NCBI RefSeq assembly: GCF_002846555.1
Contig: NZ_PJMS01000001.1
Coordinates: forward strand, 2,728,001-2,792,000
Direction: 5' to 3'
Source of the DNA: Aquimarina sp. MAR_2010_214
GTDB lineage: Bacteria > Bacteroidota > Bacteroidia > Flavobacteriales > Flavobacteriaceae
DNA: 64,000 nucleotides
The position numbers and the translations under genes are program-made. Below the pieces are notes generated by a model, which ran no database searches, was not told the DNA's origin, and was given only the letters and a program-made list of their open reading frames with translations. This document shows, one piece after another, positions 25,553 through 34,491 of this stretch (positions within the stretch are counted from its first letter, which is position 1; the number at the start of each line of letters is the position of its first letter).

Positions 25553-27229
25553 ATGAAAAAAATATCAAAAACTTTAATCCCATTTGCAATTAGTGCTGTT
25601 TTAATGTTTACCAATTGTAGCAAAGATGATGATACAACAACAATTGCTGAACCAACGAACAATGCTCCAAAAATTGAGGCACAATCTTTTAATGTATCAG
25701 AATCTGTAGCCGATGCAGATATATTTGGTACTGTAAAAGCTACCGATGCAGATAAAGATGAGTTAAGTTTTAGTATCACAGCAAACAGTGATAACCTATT
25801 CGAGATCACCAAAACGGGAGCACTAAGCCTTGTAGAAGGAAAAACACTAGATTTTGAAACCAAAGCTTCTCATGAAATCACTGTAGAAGTAACCGATGGT
25901 AAAGCCAAAGCTTCTGCAAAAATTACTATCAAAGTGATCGATGTAGATGAAAACATGCCACCTGTTATTGCAGATCAAACGTTTAGTGTAGCAGAAAACT
26001 CAACATCAAGTGTTGTAATAGGAACCGTAGTTGCTACAGATCCTGATGGAGATACGCTTACGTATACTCTTGCTAACTCAACAGGAGCTTTAGCCGAATT
26101 TGAAATTACAGGTAATGAAATCAAACTAAAATCAGGGTTTTTAGATTATGAAGTTCTTAGCAGTCATATAGTAACAGTTACTGTAAATGATGGTGCACTT
26201 ACTGCATCTGCACAGATTACGATTAATGTTACGGATGTAGTAGAAACAAGTACTATAACTGTAAGTACTTTTGCTGGGAACTCTTCTGGATATGTAGATG
26301 CTACGGGTACTGCAGCAAGATTTGCACTTCCTTCAGGATGTACAGTAGATAGCCATGGTAATCTCTTTATTGCAGACGGAACTAATCATAGTATTCGTAA
26401 AGTTACCCCAGTAGGAGTAGTTACAACTTTTGCAGGAGGTTCTCCAGGATATACCGATGGTACAGGTACTGCAGCAAAATTTAATTATCCATATGATATT
26501 GCCATAGATGCAAATGATAATCTTTATATAGCAGATTCTAATAATAATCGTATTCGTAAAATTACTCCTGCAAGAGTAGTAACCACACTTGCAGGTTCTG
26601 GAGTATCTGGATCAGCAAATGGTACAGGTACTGCAGCAAGATTTAGTACTCCTAGAGGAATAGCAGTCGATGCTTCAGGAAATGTCTATGTTTCTGATTA
26701 TGGTAATCATCGTATTCGTAAAGTGACTTCAGCGGGAGTGGTAACCACACTTGCAGGAGGAACTGTAGGTTTTGCTGATGGTACAGGTCTTAGTGCAAGG
26801 TTTAATCACCCATCTGGATTAACAGTAAACAGTAACGGAGATATATACGTATGTGATAACTCTAATCATCGTATTCGTAGGATTACTCCGGCTGGAGTAG
26901 TAGCTACTATTGTAGGAGATGGTACCGTAGGTTTTCTTGATAATACAGGTACGTCTGCAAGATTTAGCTATCCTAGAGATATTACTGTAGATGCCAATGA
27001 TAATTTGTATGTGACAGATTTTGGTAATCGTAGAGTTCGTAAAATTACGCCAGCTAAAGTAGTTACTACTATTGCAGGTAACGGAGCTACAGGCTCTGCA
27101 GATGGTAATGGACCATCAGCAACATTCAATTCGGCTTATGGTATTGCTTCTGCAGGTTCAGGAGTTTTTTATGTAACCGATAATGGAAGTAGCCGTATTC
27201 GTAAAATTGTGATTTCTAATAATCACTAA
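25553..27229 (+). CDS. Cadherin/NHL beta-propeller surface lipoprotein, array copy 4
   Basis: A 558-residue paralogue, closest to copy 3 in signal peptide, leader and propeller but with two cadherin-like repeats as in copy 1. The lipobox is MFTNC-SKDDD. The second cadherin repeat (AENSTSSVVIGTVVATDPDGD...LKSGFLDYE) resembles the second of copy 2, so the array looks shuffled. Six NHL repeats follow, from LPSGCTVDSHGNLFIAD to SAYGIASAGSGVFYVTDNGSS. The gene ends with a hairpin and is followed, on the same strand, by two secreted proteins of another kind. Confidence 0.9.
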   Translation: MKKISKTLIPFAISAVLMFTNCSKDDDTTTIAEPTNNAPKIEAQSFNVSESVADADIFGTVKATDADKDELSFSITANSDNLFEITKTGALSLVEGKTLDFETKASHEITVEVTDGKAKASAKITIKVIDVDENMPPVIADQTFSVAENSTSSVVIGTVVATDPDGDTLTYTLANSTGALAEFEITGNEIKLKSGFLDYEVLSSHIVTVTVNDGALTASAQITINVTDVVETSTITVSTFAGNSSGYVDATGTAARFALPSGCTVDSHGNLFIADGTNHSIRKVTPVGVVTTFAGGSPGYTDGTGTAAKFNYPYDIAIDANDNLYIADSNNNRIRKITPARVVTTLAGSGVSGSANGTGTAARFSTPRGIAVDASGNVYVSDYGNHRIRKVTSAGVVTTLAGGTVGFADGTGLSARFNHPSGLTVNSNGDIYVCDNSNHRIRRITPAGVVATIVGDGTVGFLDNTGTSARFSYPRDITVDANDNLYVTDFGNRRVRKITPAKVVTTIAGNGATGSADGNGPSATFNSAYGIASAGSGVFYVTDNGSSRIRKIVISNNH

Positions 27230-27243
27230 AAAAAGATAAGTCA

Positions 27244-27279
27244 AACACTATCCTAAGTTCTATGATTTGGGATAGTGTT
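27244..27279 (+). terminator. Hairpin after array copy 4
   Basis: AACACTATCC (27244-27253) pairs with GGATAGTGTT (27270-27279), a 10-bp stem with an AT-rich loop. It is the third hairpin of this array, again without a strong T-run. Confidence 0.55.
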
Positions 27280-27331
27280 GCTATGTTACCTTATAATTTT
27301 GAATACAATAATTACTTTAAAGAAAAATAAA

Positions 27332-28348
27332 ATGAAAAATATCATATTATTAGCATTAGTATGCATACTGTTTTTTAGTCATAACCTAAAAGCACAGGGA
27401 GAAATAAAACATCAAACCCAACAACTAGAAGCTATACAGCTAGGAAATTATACAGCGTATTTAACGCAGCAAAGTAATAGTGGTGATTATGAAGGAGGTT
27501 TAGATGTATTGCTATATAAAATCACCAATTTTAAAGATTATACAGTTCAACCTGGTGCTCATAAGGAGGTTTATATGTTATTTGGAGAAGATCCTGATCG
27601 TCCTGATGATCATAAAGAAACCATGTTTTTACCAGATAATGAAGCATTTCCGATTACCTATGTTGAAAAAGTTTATGAAGGAAGCCCAAAAATGCAAAAA
27701 GAAATAGGATATTCTCCTAGAATTAATAGACTGTCTGATGGAAATCGGATAGTTTTTATGGATGGGAAAATCTTTATGATTGAAGATTGGGTGGATAAAG
27801 ATAATTACGAACTCAAGGCTGTATTAGAGTATCAAGCTAAAAAAATGGGAGGCTTTAAAAAAATGAAAGAGGTAATGAAATCTCCTAAAAAAATGAAGGC
27901 AATGCAGCCACATAAGATGCTTCAAGAATATTTGGATAATGCATATAATAAACAACAAGAAGTATATGCAAAATGGATACAGACTCCTAAAAATGAAGCA
28001 CTTATTGAAAATATAGATCAGATTAGAAAATTTATAATAGGAGCTATTAATAAACAAAGAGATGATTGGTATAATTCTGCAGAGTATAAGCGTATTAAAG
28101 AAAGAAATGCAGATGCTAGACAAAGCAGCCTTGAAAGCGAAGTGACTATTAACAATACTACTGGAAAGGATATTTATATTTATGCAGAAGGCTCTAGTAA
28201 TGGATCACGAGTTTCTGCAAACGGGAGAGGAACTTTTAGCTGTAAGAAAGGTTTATACTATAGTTTTAGCGGAAACTCGTCTGCAAGCAACGGAACCTTA
28301 GTTAGTAGCGCAAATCAAAGCTGTGGCACAACCGTAAATGTAAATTAA
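27332..28348 (+). CDS. Secreted protein with C-terminal two-cysteine beta domain
   Basis: The ATG at 27332 starts a clear signal peptide (MKNIILLALVCILFFSHNLKAQ), giving 338 residues; the longer open frame has no support. The central part is polar and helix-rich (residues 170-270, many lysines, KKMKEVMKSPKKMKAMQ). The last 65 residues are different: serine/glycine-rich beta strands VTINNTTGKDIYIYAEG and two cysteines (FSCKKG and NQSCGTTVNVN). The same type of domain makes up most of the next gene. I recognise no named family. It follows the lipoprotein array and may be part of its transcript. Confidence 0.7.
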   Translation: MKNIILLALVCILFFSHNLKAQGEIKHQTQQLEAIQLGNYTAYLTQQSNSGDYEGGLDVLLYKITNFKDYTVQPGAHKEVYMLFGEDPDRPDDHKETMFLPDNEAFPITYVEKVYEGSPKMQKEIGYSPRINRLSDGNRIVFMDGKIFMIEDWVDKDNYELKAVLEYQAKKMGGFKKMKEVMKSPKKMKAMQPHKMLQEYLDNAYNKQQEVYAKWIQTPKNEALIENIDQIRKFIIGAINKQRDDWYNSAEYKRIKERNADARQSSLESEVTINNTTGKDIYIYAEGSSNGSRVSANGRGTFSCKKGLYYSFSGNSSASNGTLVSSANQSCGTTVNVN

Positions 28349-28367
28349 TATTGATTTGATTACCCTT

Positions 28368-28400
28368 AAAAACGTCAAGAGCAATTTTCTTGGCGTTTTT
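28368..28400 (+). terminator. Rho-independent terminator
   Basis: Stem AAAAACGTCAAGA (28368-28380) with TCTTGGCGTTTTT (28388-28400) ends in a T-run. It lies 20 bp after the stop codon of the secreted protein at 27332. Confidence 0.85.
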
Positions 28401-28525
28401 ATTGTAATTTAGAAATTGGAGTTTCGGTCTTAATATTTTTAAAACATATAAAATATCAAGCAATATCAGTTTGATTATGACAGCTATTGCTGAGTAAAAT
28501 AATAATAATTAAAAACAAAAATAAT

Positions 28526-28837
28526 ATGAAAACAGTAGTACTGTTAATAAGTCTAATAAGTTTAACTTCATTTACCAATCTAGATACAACTATTAATACA
28601 AAAAACACAGTATCTGTAGCTGCAAGTAGTTTTTCGCTAGTAAATGATACAAAAGAAAAAGTAACAATTTATACGGGTAGCGGATTTGTTTCTCTTAATA
28701 AAGGATCAAAAACGAGCATTACCTGTAATACCAGTAAAGAAGTACGTTGGGCAGAAAAAGGTAAAAAAGGAGATGTTATCTTCAAAATAACCAGTGACAT
28801 GTGCGGGAAAACAATTAAGCTTTCCAAATTTTTATAA
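28526..28837 (+). CDS. Small secreted protein with two-cysteine beta domain
   Basis: The ATG at 28526 is preferred because it begins a signal peptide (MKTVVLLISLISLTSFTN); 103 residues result. The mature part SFSLVNDTKEKVTIYTGSG...KGSKTSITCNTSKEV...SDMCGKTIKLSKFL resembles the C-terminal domain of the preceding gene: strand, N-x-T-x-(K/G)-(K/D) turn, a tyrosine-rich strand, then two cysteines with a CGxT ending. A disulfide-stabilised small beta-sandwich exported to the periplasm or medium is likely. Function unknown. Own terminator downstream. Confidence 0.7.
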   Translation: MKTVVLLISLISLTSFTNLDTTINTKNTVSVAASSFSLVNDTKEKVTIYTGSGFVSLNKGSKTSITCNTSKEVRWAEKGKKGDVIFKITSDMCGKTIKLSKFL

Positions 28838-28918
28838 GGTAAAAAACAAAATTTACATAAGTGTCTAACGGTATGTATCGAAAGTTAAGCTAAAATAGAT
28901 TAGACCAATGTTTAAAAA

Positions 28919-28948
28919 AAACGCCAGATATTTTATCTAGGCGTTTTT
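28919..28948 (+). terminator. Rho-independent terminator
   Basis: Stem AACGCCAGATA with TATCTAGGCGTT (to 28945) followed by five T, about 80 bp after the small secreted protein. Confidence 0.8.
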
Positions 28949-29093
28949 ATTATTGTATAAGGGGAGTATACCGTTTTATAATTCTTTAAAAATACTGATA
29001 ACTAGTATTTATAGGTTGATAATAATTCTTAATAACTTTACTGTAAGGTTTATGATCAAATTGCTACTTTTACATCTATAAAACGTAGAGAAT

Positions 29094-30062
29094 ATGTCTG
29101 ATACAATAGAAAGAATAAAGTGTCTTATTATAGGTTCGGGTCCTGCAGGATATACTGCAGCTATATATGCGGCAAGAGCAGATCTTAAACCCATTATGTA
29201 TACTGGTATGGAACCAGGAGGGCAGTTAACGACTACTACAGAAGTAGATAATTTTCCTGGATACCCAGAAGGTATCGATGGACCAACAATGATGGTTCAA
29301 TTACAACAACAAGCAGAACGTTTTGGTACAGAAGTACGTATCGGAATGGTAACTGCTGTTGATTTTAATACTACAGAAGGAGGAATCCATAAAGTGACTG
29401 TAGATAACACTACCCAGATTGAAGCAGAAACAGTGATTATTTCTACTGGAGCTACAGCAAAATACCTGGGATTACCTAGTGAACAAAAATTACGTGGTGG
29501 TGGAGTTTCTGCCTGTGCAGTTTGTGATGGATTCTTTTACAAAGGACAAGATGTGGCAATTGTAGGAGCAGGAGATACTGCAGCAGAAGAAGCTACCTAT
29601 CTGGCTAACATATGTAATAATGTTACCATGTTGGTTCGTAAAGATCATATGAGAGCTTCTAAAGCAATGCAGCATCGAGTAAATAATACGCCAAATATTA
29701 AAGTAATGTATAATACCGAAGTTGATGAGGTATTAGGAGATCAGGTAGTAGATGGATTACGAATGGTAAATAACCAAACCGGAGATAAAGAAGATATCGA
29801 GATTACCGGCTTGTTTATAGCTATTGGTCATAAACCAAATACCGATATCTTTAAAGGACAGTTGGATATGGACGATACAGGATATTTAATTACCGAAGGT
29901 AAGTCTACTAAGACAAATATCCCGGGAGTATTTGCTTCAGGAGATGTTCAGGATAAAGAGTATAGACAAGCTGTTACTGCTGCAGGAACAGGATGTATGG
30001 CAGCTCTGGATGCAGAACGATATCTGGCAACTGTAGAGACAAGTAATGAAGTTTCAGCTTAA
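29094..30062 (+). CDS. trxB: Thioredoxin reductase
   Basis: A 322-residue NADPH-dependent thioredoxin reductase, the flavoenzyme that recycles thioredoxin in the cytosol. FAD-binding GSGPAGYTAAIYAARA near residue 12, redox-active disulfide CAVCDG at about 140-145, NADPH-binding GAGDTAAEEATYLA near 158, and the terminal FAD segment GVFASGDVQDKEYRQAVTAAGTGCMAALDAE near 279. Length and motif spacing are standard for the low-molecular-weight bacterial enzyme. It is a single-gene unit followed by a strong bidirectional terminator. Confidence 0.98.
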   Translation: MSDTIERIKCLIIGSGPAGYTAAIYAARADLKPIMYTGMEPGGQLTTTTEVDNFPGYPEGIDGPTMMVQLQQQAERFGTEVRIGMVTAVDFNTTEGGIHKVTVDNTTQIEAETVIISTGATAKYLGLPSEQKLRGGGVSACAVCDGFFYKGQDVAIVGAGDTAAEEATYLANICNNVTMLVRKDHMRASKAMQHRVNNTPNIKVMYNTEVDEVLGDQVVDGLRMVNNQTGDKEDIEITGLFIAIGHKPNTDIFKGQLDMDDTGYLITEGKSTKTNIPGVFASGDVQDKEYRQAVTAAGTGCMAALDAERYLATVETSNEVSA

Positions 30063-30081
30063 GCTGAAAAATAATAATATC

Positions 30082-30116
30082 AAAAAGAACATCTCACTTG
30101 GTGAGATGTTCTTTTT
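30082..30116. terminator. Bidirectional terminator between trxB and a GIN-domain gene
   Basis: A perfect 16-bp stem AAAAAGAACATCTCAC / GTGAGATGTTCTTTTT with a 3-base loop serves both convergent genes. Its right arm overlaps the stop codon (30115-30117) of the minus-strand gene. Confidence 0.9.
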
Positions 30117-30972
30117 AGTTTAGCTTAAACCTACTAGGAACGTAGTCTATATTTTTCTTATACAAAATAGCTTCATTGGCAAAAGTGTCAATAGTAACTT
30201 TGGGTTCGCCAAGTAAATATATTTCAGTCTTATCCTTGGCTTCAATATTAATTTCTTCTTTGGTGAGAATATAGCAATCACTAGTCCCTTCTGCAATTAA
30301 AGAAGTTTTGTTACTGCTTAATTTTTCGCCATAAAAATCAGTATCGCTATCGGCTCGCACTAACATTGTTTTTACTTCTCCTTCAAGTTTAGCATATCCT
30401 TTTTGATATAAATCTACGTTAAGACTGTCTGTATTGATTATTCCTTTTACCTCTGAGTTTTCATTAATTTGATACGTAACTTCCTTAGCAGTAACGTGTA
30501 GTTCGACTATAGATTTTCCATTAGTGATACAATCTATTTGATTGACATCGGCTGTAAGAAATACTTCAGCATTGTCATTAGCATTTACGACTAATTTATT
30601 CGTATTAATAGGAGACAATGATTTTACATTTACCTTATCATATAGTATAATTTTCCTTAATTCTGATGCATAAGAAATATCAAGGTTTAATGCTTTTGCA
30701 CGTCGCATATCTCGATCAGACTTAATTGTTAAAACACTATCTACAACTTCTACCTGTATCACCTCTTGCAGATTGCTATCTGCTTCGATCTTTACTTGGT
30801 TATCACTACCTTCGTCTAATGTAACTTCGAAACCTTCATGAATTTCTATGGTATGAAAGTCTTCAACATCAAGTTGTTCTGTGCTAACAATCTTATTACC
30901 TTTAATTTTTTCTTTTTGTCCGTAGGTGTTCCCTAATACCAAAAGAGTCAATAATAACAGTGATGTTCTCAT
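30115..30972 (-). CDS. Secreted GIN-domain (DUF2807) protein
   Basis: A 285-residue exported protein with a signal peptide (MRTSLLLLTLLVLGNTYGQ). The mature chain is a DUF2807 / GIN-type beta-helix: it starts with FHTIEIHEGFEVTLDEGSDNQVKIEADSNLQEVI, followed by short repeating strands with the NAEVFLTADV type rise. Proteins of this family are exported and often membrane-associated, with no settled function; adhesion and envelope-stress roles have been proposed. A second, shorter member is encoded at 33709. It is the only gene of its unit here. Confidence 0.85.
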   Translation of the reverse strand: MRTSLLLLTLLVLGNTYGQKEKIKGNKIVSTEQLDVEDFHTIEIHEGFEVTLDEGSDNQVKIEADSNLQEVIQVEVVDSVLTIKSDRDMRRAKALNLDISYASELRKIILYDKVNVKSLSPINTNKLVVNANDNAEVFLTADVNQIDCITNGKSIVELHVTAKEVTYQINENSEVKGIINTDSLNVDLYQKGYAKLEGEVKTMLVRADSDTDFYGEKLSSNKTSLIAEGTSDCYILTKEEINIEAKDKTEIYLLGEPKVTIDTFANEAILYKKNIDYVPSRFKLN

Positions 30973-31206
30973 ATTTGTGTGAAATTTATATAGTAATAAA
31001 CAGTTTTTTTTGACTTTAAGTATAGCCCTAAATAAAACTTGTTACAAATTATAAACAGACTCATAATTTTAATAAGAGTTACACTATAAAACTGAAAAAA
31101 GGATTATTTAGCTATAAGCAAGATCATAATTTAGGTAAAGAAAACCGATATTTATAAAATAGAACGATAGAAAGAGTATTTTAAAACCTAAAACCAAACC
31201 ATAACC

Positions 31207-31479
31207 TTGAAACCAATCCATACTATAGATGATGTTATTGCTACTTTAGAAGATATCATAACTCAATCAAAGACAAATAATAATCCTTTGGGGTATTTTG
31301 CTACTTTATATAAAAAGGTAACAATCAAAGTTAAAGAAGGCATAGAAAATAATTTTTTTGATGATGGACCACGAATGGAAAGACTCGATGTAATATTTGC
31401 CAAGAGGTATTTGGATGCTTATTTTGAATATATGGATCACAAAAAAGTAACCGCATCCTGGGAAAAAGCATTTGAATTC
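31207..31479 (+). pseudogene. 5' part of a DUF5995 gene interrupted by an IS110 element
   Basis: The first 91 residues (MKPIHTIDDVIATLEDIITQ start from TTG, then FDDGPRMERLDVIFAKRYLDAYF and WEKAFEF) are the N-terminal part of a DUF5995 protein, a soluble all-helical family of unknown function. The frame stops a codon after the insertion junction. The continuation of the same protein is found in frame-compatible form 1.65 kb downstream at 33130. Confidence 0.88.
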
Positions 31480-31517
31480 TGAGTAACGTTTTCTACATCC
31501 ATTGATTTCACTAGCTT

Positions 31518-32864
31518 TTAAACGGGTTGTATTTTACTCATTCTAGCGTCTAAATTAGCTATTTGCTTTTGAAGTTCCAGAACTTTTCTCTTTCTTTTTT
31601 GATCAAGATACTCATAAATTGTTGGAGGAGTATATTGTATATTCTTGTATAGCATATTCCAAAGTATTGTAGCTATTTTTCTTGCGGTAGCAGAAACAGC
31701 AACGGCTCTACCTTTTCTGTATGCTATTCTATTGAAGAAGTTTGAAAGATGAGTGTCTTTTAAATTTCCAATTGCATTTGCAGCTTGTCTTAGTGCTATT
31801 TTAAGTCTATTACTGCCTTTGGGAGTTCTACTGCTAAGAATACGTCCGCCAGAGATTTTATTGTTGGGAGCTAGTCTTAACCAAGATGTAAAATGTTGTG
31901 CATTTTGGAATTTTAGTATTCCTTTTTCACCAAGTTCACTCATTAATGTAAGGACAGTCCCATGACTAAATCCTTCTATGGCATATAAATCTACACCATC
32001 AAAATATTGATATGAAATAAGGTTTAAATCTATGTTTTTAGGCGTGTTTTTATTTATTCTTTTATGTACTTTCTTATCAATATAAAGTGATTTTTTTATT
32101 TCATTTTGATTCACAAATTGCTCTAAAATATTTTTTATTTCAATATCACATTCTATTATTAATTTTTGAGTGTCTTGGTATTTTTGTAACTCTTGTTTTA
32201 AAACAAATAAGTAATCTTGACGATTATTACTTTGTAAAGCTTTAGCAATTTCTTCTTCTGATTTTTTACAATTCCCATGTCTTAATTTAGCAAGTTCTTT
32301 TCCACTTGTTTCTCCATTACAAATTTTATTAATAATTCGTAAACCTGTTAAACCAACAATGTCCTTTACCACAATGTCTAATCTTAAATTCATTAGTCTC
32401 ATGTTTTGAGCCATTCTTTTGGATGCTTTTGAAGTAGTCTGAATTAAATTACCGCGGTGTCTAACCAAAGTTCTTAGGTGTTCTGTTTCTAAATCAGGTA
32501 AAAAACTGCCACTTAAAAGCCCTAAAGTATGTAGTCTTTGAATCCACATACAATCCAAAACATCTGTTTTTTTTCCTTTGATATTTTTGGTGAATTTTCC
32601 ATTTGTTAGAATCACCTCAATAGATGAATTCTGTAATTCTGTATATAAATTTTGCCAATACGAACCTGTAGATTCCATAGCTACAGTTTTTACATCATTT
32701 TCAAGTAACCACTTGAGTAATTCTTTGATGTCCTGAGCATAAACTCCAAACTCTTTTACATCAGAGTGTTCTTGATTAATTGCTACAAAATGTGAGCGAC
32801 TTCCAATATCAATTCCAGCTGCATTAGGATTAATGATATCCATTTTTAAATTTCTTTTTGCCAT
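31518..32864 (-). CDS. IS110-family transposase (DEDD plus Transposase_20)
   Basis: I use the ATG at 32864 (448 residues); the longer frame to 32918 adds 18 residues that do not look like the family. N-terminal DEDD (RuvC-like) domain begins NPNAAGIDIGSRSHFVAI (D in GIDIG), has AMESTGSYWQNLY (E/D position) and KTDVLDCMWIQRLHT, and the C-terminal Transposase_20 domain starts at IEGFSHGTVLTLMSELGEKG with the serine region LRLAPNNKISGGRILSSRTPKG. These enzymes recombine via a bridge RNA. The frame is intact, so the element may be active. Confidence 0.95.
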   Translation of the reverse strand: MAKRNLKMDIINPNAAGIDIGSRSHFVAINQEHSDVKEFGVYAQDIKELLKWLLENDVKTVAMESTGSYWQNLYTELQNSSIEVILTNGKFTKNIKGKKTDVLDCMWIQRLHTLGLLSGSFLPDLETEHLRTLVRHRGNLIQTTSKASKRMAQNMRLMNLRLDIVVKDIVGLTGLRIINKICNGETSGKELAKLRHGNCKKSEEEIAKALQSNNRQDYLFVLKQELQKYQDTQKLIIECDIEIKNILEQFVNQNEIKKSLYIDKKVHKRINKNTPKNIDLNLISYQYFDGVDLYAIEGFSHGTVLTLMSELGEKGILKFQNAQHFTSWLRLAPNNKISGGRILSSRTPKGSNRLKIALRQAANAIGNLKDTHLSNFFNRIAYRKGRAVAVSATARKIATILWNMLYKNIQYTPPTIYEYLDQKRKRKVLELQKQIANLDARMSKIQPV

Positions 32865-33129
32865 TCTTTTTGATTTAAATGAATAAAAATGCCCAAAGAG
32901 AATGTATATTGTAATCAAGAAAATATTCTGAACGAGATATCCATAAAGGATTCATCAATGAGATTATCACAAGCCTTTGATACTGGTATATCAAAGGCTT
33001 TTTACATTCCAACCAGAATTGCGCTCGAGCTTTGAAGGCATCAATTAAAAATCGGTCTAACAATGAACCCTAATAAGATACAAAACGTTACCTTAAAGAG
33101 ATTATTTTTTTTGGAGAAGAGAGGAATTG
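32865..33129 (-). ncRNA. Predicted bridge RNA region of the IS110 element
   Basis: About 265 bp lie between the transposase start and the right junction, with no open frame. A strong 12-bp stem AAGCCTTTGATA / TATCAAAGGCTT (32971-32982 and 32989-33000) is the main structure. In the IS110 group the bridge RNA is transcribed from this 5' non-coding region and pairs with target and donor. The exact ends of the RNA and its two loops cannot be set by eye. Confidence 0.5.
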
Positions 33130-33609
33130 TCTACAACGTATTGGCCAATTGTGTTGCAACATTTACTTGTAGGAATGAATGCGCATATTAATCTCGATTT
33201 GGGTATTGCAGCTGCCAAAGTTTCTGAAGGTAAAAATATTGATGATCTTAAGGATGATTTTGATAAAATTAATGATATCTTATCATTGCTGGTCAATGAT
33301 GTAGCCAGTGATTTGGCAGAAATTTGGCCAACATTAAAGAAGATTCTGAAATTAACCCGTAAAGTAGATGATTTCTTAATAGATTTCAGCATGCAACTAG
33401 CTAGAGATGGAGCATGGAAATTTGCTAAAGAAGTTGCAAGTACACCAAAAAATCAGATCACTATGCTTATTGAAGATCGGGATCTTAAAGTAGTAAAAAA
33501 AGCAGATATTATAACAAACCCAGGGTGGATTGCTAAAATAATACTAATGATTATCAGGTTAGGAGAACGCGGTACTGTTGCAGATAAGATTAATGATTTA
33601 AGTAGATAG
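33130..33609 (+). pseudogene. 3' part of the interrupted DUF5995 gene
   Basis: From STTYWPIVLQHLLVGMNAHINLDLGIAAAK onward (about 159 residues) this is the C-terminal two-thirds of a DUF5995 protein; the QHLLxGMNAHINLDLGIAAA block is its family hallmark. The frame continues to a normal stop after KINDLSR. Joined to the 5' part it would give about 250 residues, the usual family length. Without its own start or promoter it is not expected to make a functional protein. Confidence 0.88.
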
Positions 33610-33708
33610 GGATCAATAAAAACTGCCTGAAAAAGCATAGGTTGGTTAGTGGTTGCTTATTCAGACAGCTTAATTTTGGTTGATTAAATTGATTGGGTTG
33701 TTAGCTTC

Positions 33709-34428
33709 TTAATGACCTCTAACATTTCCGCCAGAGTTATCTGTTTCAGATACTTTCTCTGGTTTTCCGTAATATACAACATCTGCGCCACTTGTAGCTT
33801 TTCCTGTAAACTCATTTTTCGCATGGATTTTGATAGAAGCGCCGCTTGTTGCTCTTGCTTCAGATACTAAACTTAACAAATCTTCTGCACGAATGTCTGC
33901 GCCACTGGTAGCATTTGCTTTGTGGTTGTTTACTTTTCCGGTAAGATCCATCATAGCTCCACTAGTAACAGAAGTGGTTATTGTTTCTGCTTTTACTCTT
34001 AACTTAATATCAGCACCACTAGTCGCACTAAGATCAAGATTTTTTTGAACTACGGCTTCTTCAGAAGAAATACTAGCACCGCTATTAACATAAACCTTAT
34101 TGATTTTGTCATAAGACACAAATACATTTTTTTCGTCGGCATAATATATGTTTTGATCAGAAGTAACATATAGGGTATTACCTTCTACATACACTTCGAT
34201 ATGTTCGTGCAAGTTTTTATTAGCTTCTACAATTACTTTTTGATCAGAATTGTTTACTAGGATAACATCTAAGCCTTTACTTGCTTTAATTGCATCAAAA
34301 TCCTGGTTAATGGTTCTTTCTTTTCTAATTACTTCTCCCTGGCCTTTAACACCATTAAAGACAACATTACAAGAGCAGCATAAAGCTGATAAGCAAAAGG
34401 TGATAATGATTTTAGCTAGTGTAGTCAT
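33709..34428 (-). CDS. GIN-domain (DUF2807) lipoprotein
   Basis: A 239-residue lipoprotein; the signal ends CCSC. Residues 40-225 are a DUF2807 beta-helix, opening with FDAIKASKGLDVILVNNSDQ and continuing as a ladder of turns with the recurring motif ATSGAD/ATSGAS (six occurrences at about 18-20-residue intervals, with one VTSGAM variant). The repetition marks the coils of the helix. It lies 63 bp after the PspC gene on the same strand and probably belongs to that PadR-controlled envelope-stress unit, as in related flavobacteria. Confidence 0.88.
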   Translation of the reverse strand: MTTLAKIIITFCLSALCCSCNVVFNGVKGQGEVIRKERTINQDFDAIKASKGLDVILVNNSDQKVIVEANKNLHEHIEVYVEGNTLYVTSDQNIYYADEKNVFVSYDKINKVYVNSGASISSEEAVVQKNLDLSATSGADIKLRVKAETITTSVTSGAMMDLTGKVNNHKANATSGADIRAEDLLSLVSEARATSGASIKIHAKNEFTGKATSGADVVYYGKPEKVSETDNSGGNVRGH

Positions 34429-34491
34429 GATTGTTTGTTTTGATATGTTTAACTGTTCGTTTTTTGATTATTCTGCCAGAAGCAGCTTGAT

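Larger units (their letters stand above)
31480..33129 (-). mobile_element. IS110-family insertion sequence
   Basis: An element of about 1.65 kb, defined by the break in the DUF5995 gene on both sides; the junctions are accurate to a few bases. It has one DEDD transposase, a short left flank of about 35 bp after the transposase stop and a long non-coding region of about 265 bp in front of its start. GTAACGTTTT at 31483-31492 and AAAACGTTAC at 33082-33091 form 10-bp inverted repeats, the left one terminal and the right one about 38 bp inside. No target duplication is evident. The long 5' region is the usual place of the bridge RNA in the IS110 group. Confidence 0.85.

Noticed and set aside
30049..30063. 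Reading trxB and the downstream GIN-domain gene as one unit
   Set aside because: They are convergent and separated by a strong bidirectional terminator.
31753..31965. Plus-strand frame within the IS110 element
   Set aside because: Antisense shadow of the transposase without a recognisable product; IS110 elements carry one gene.
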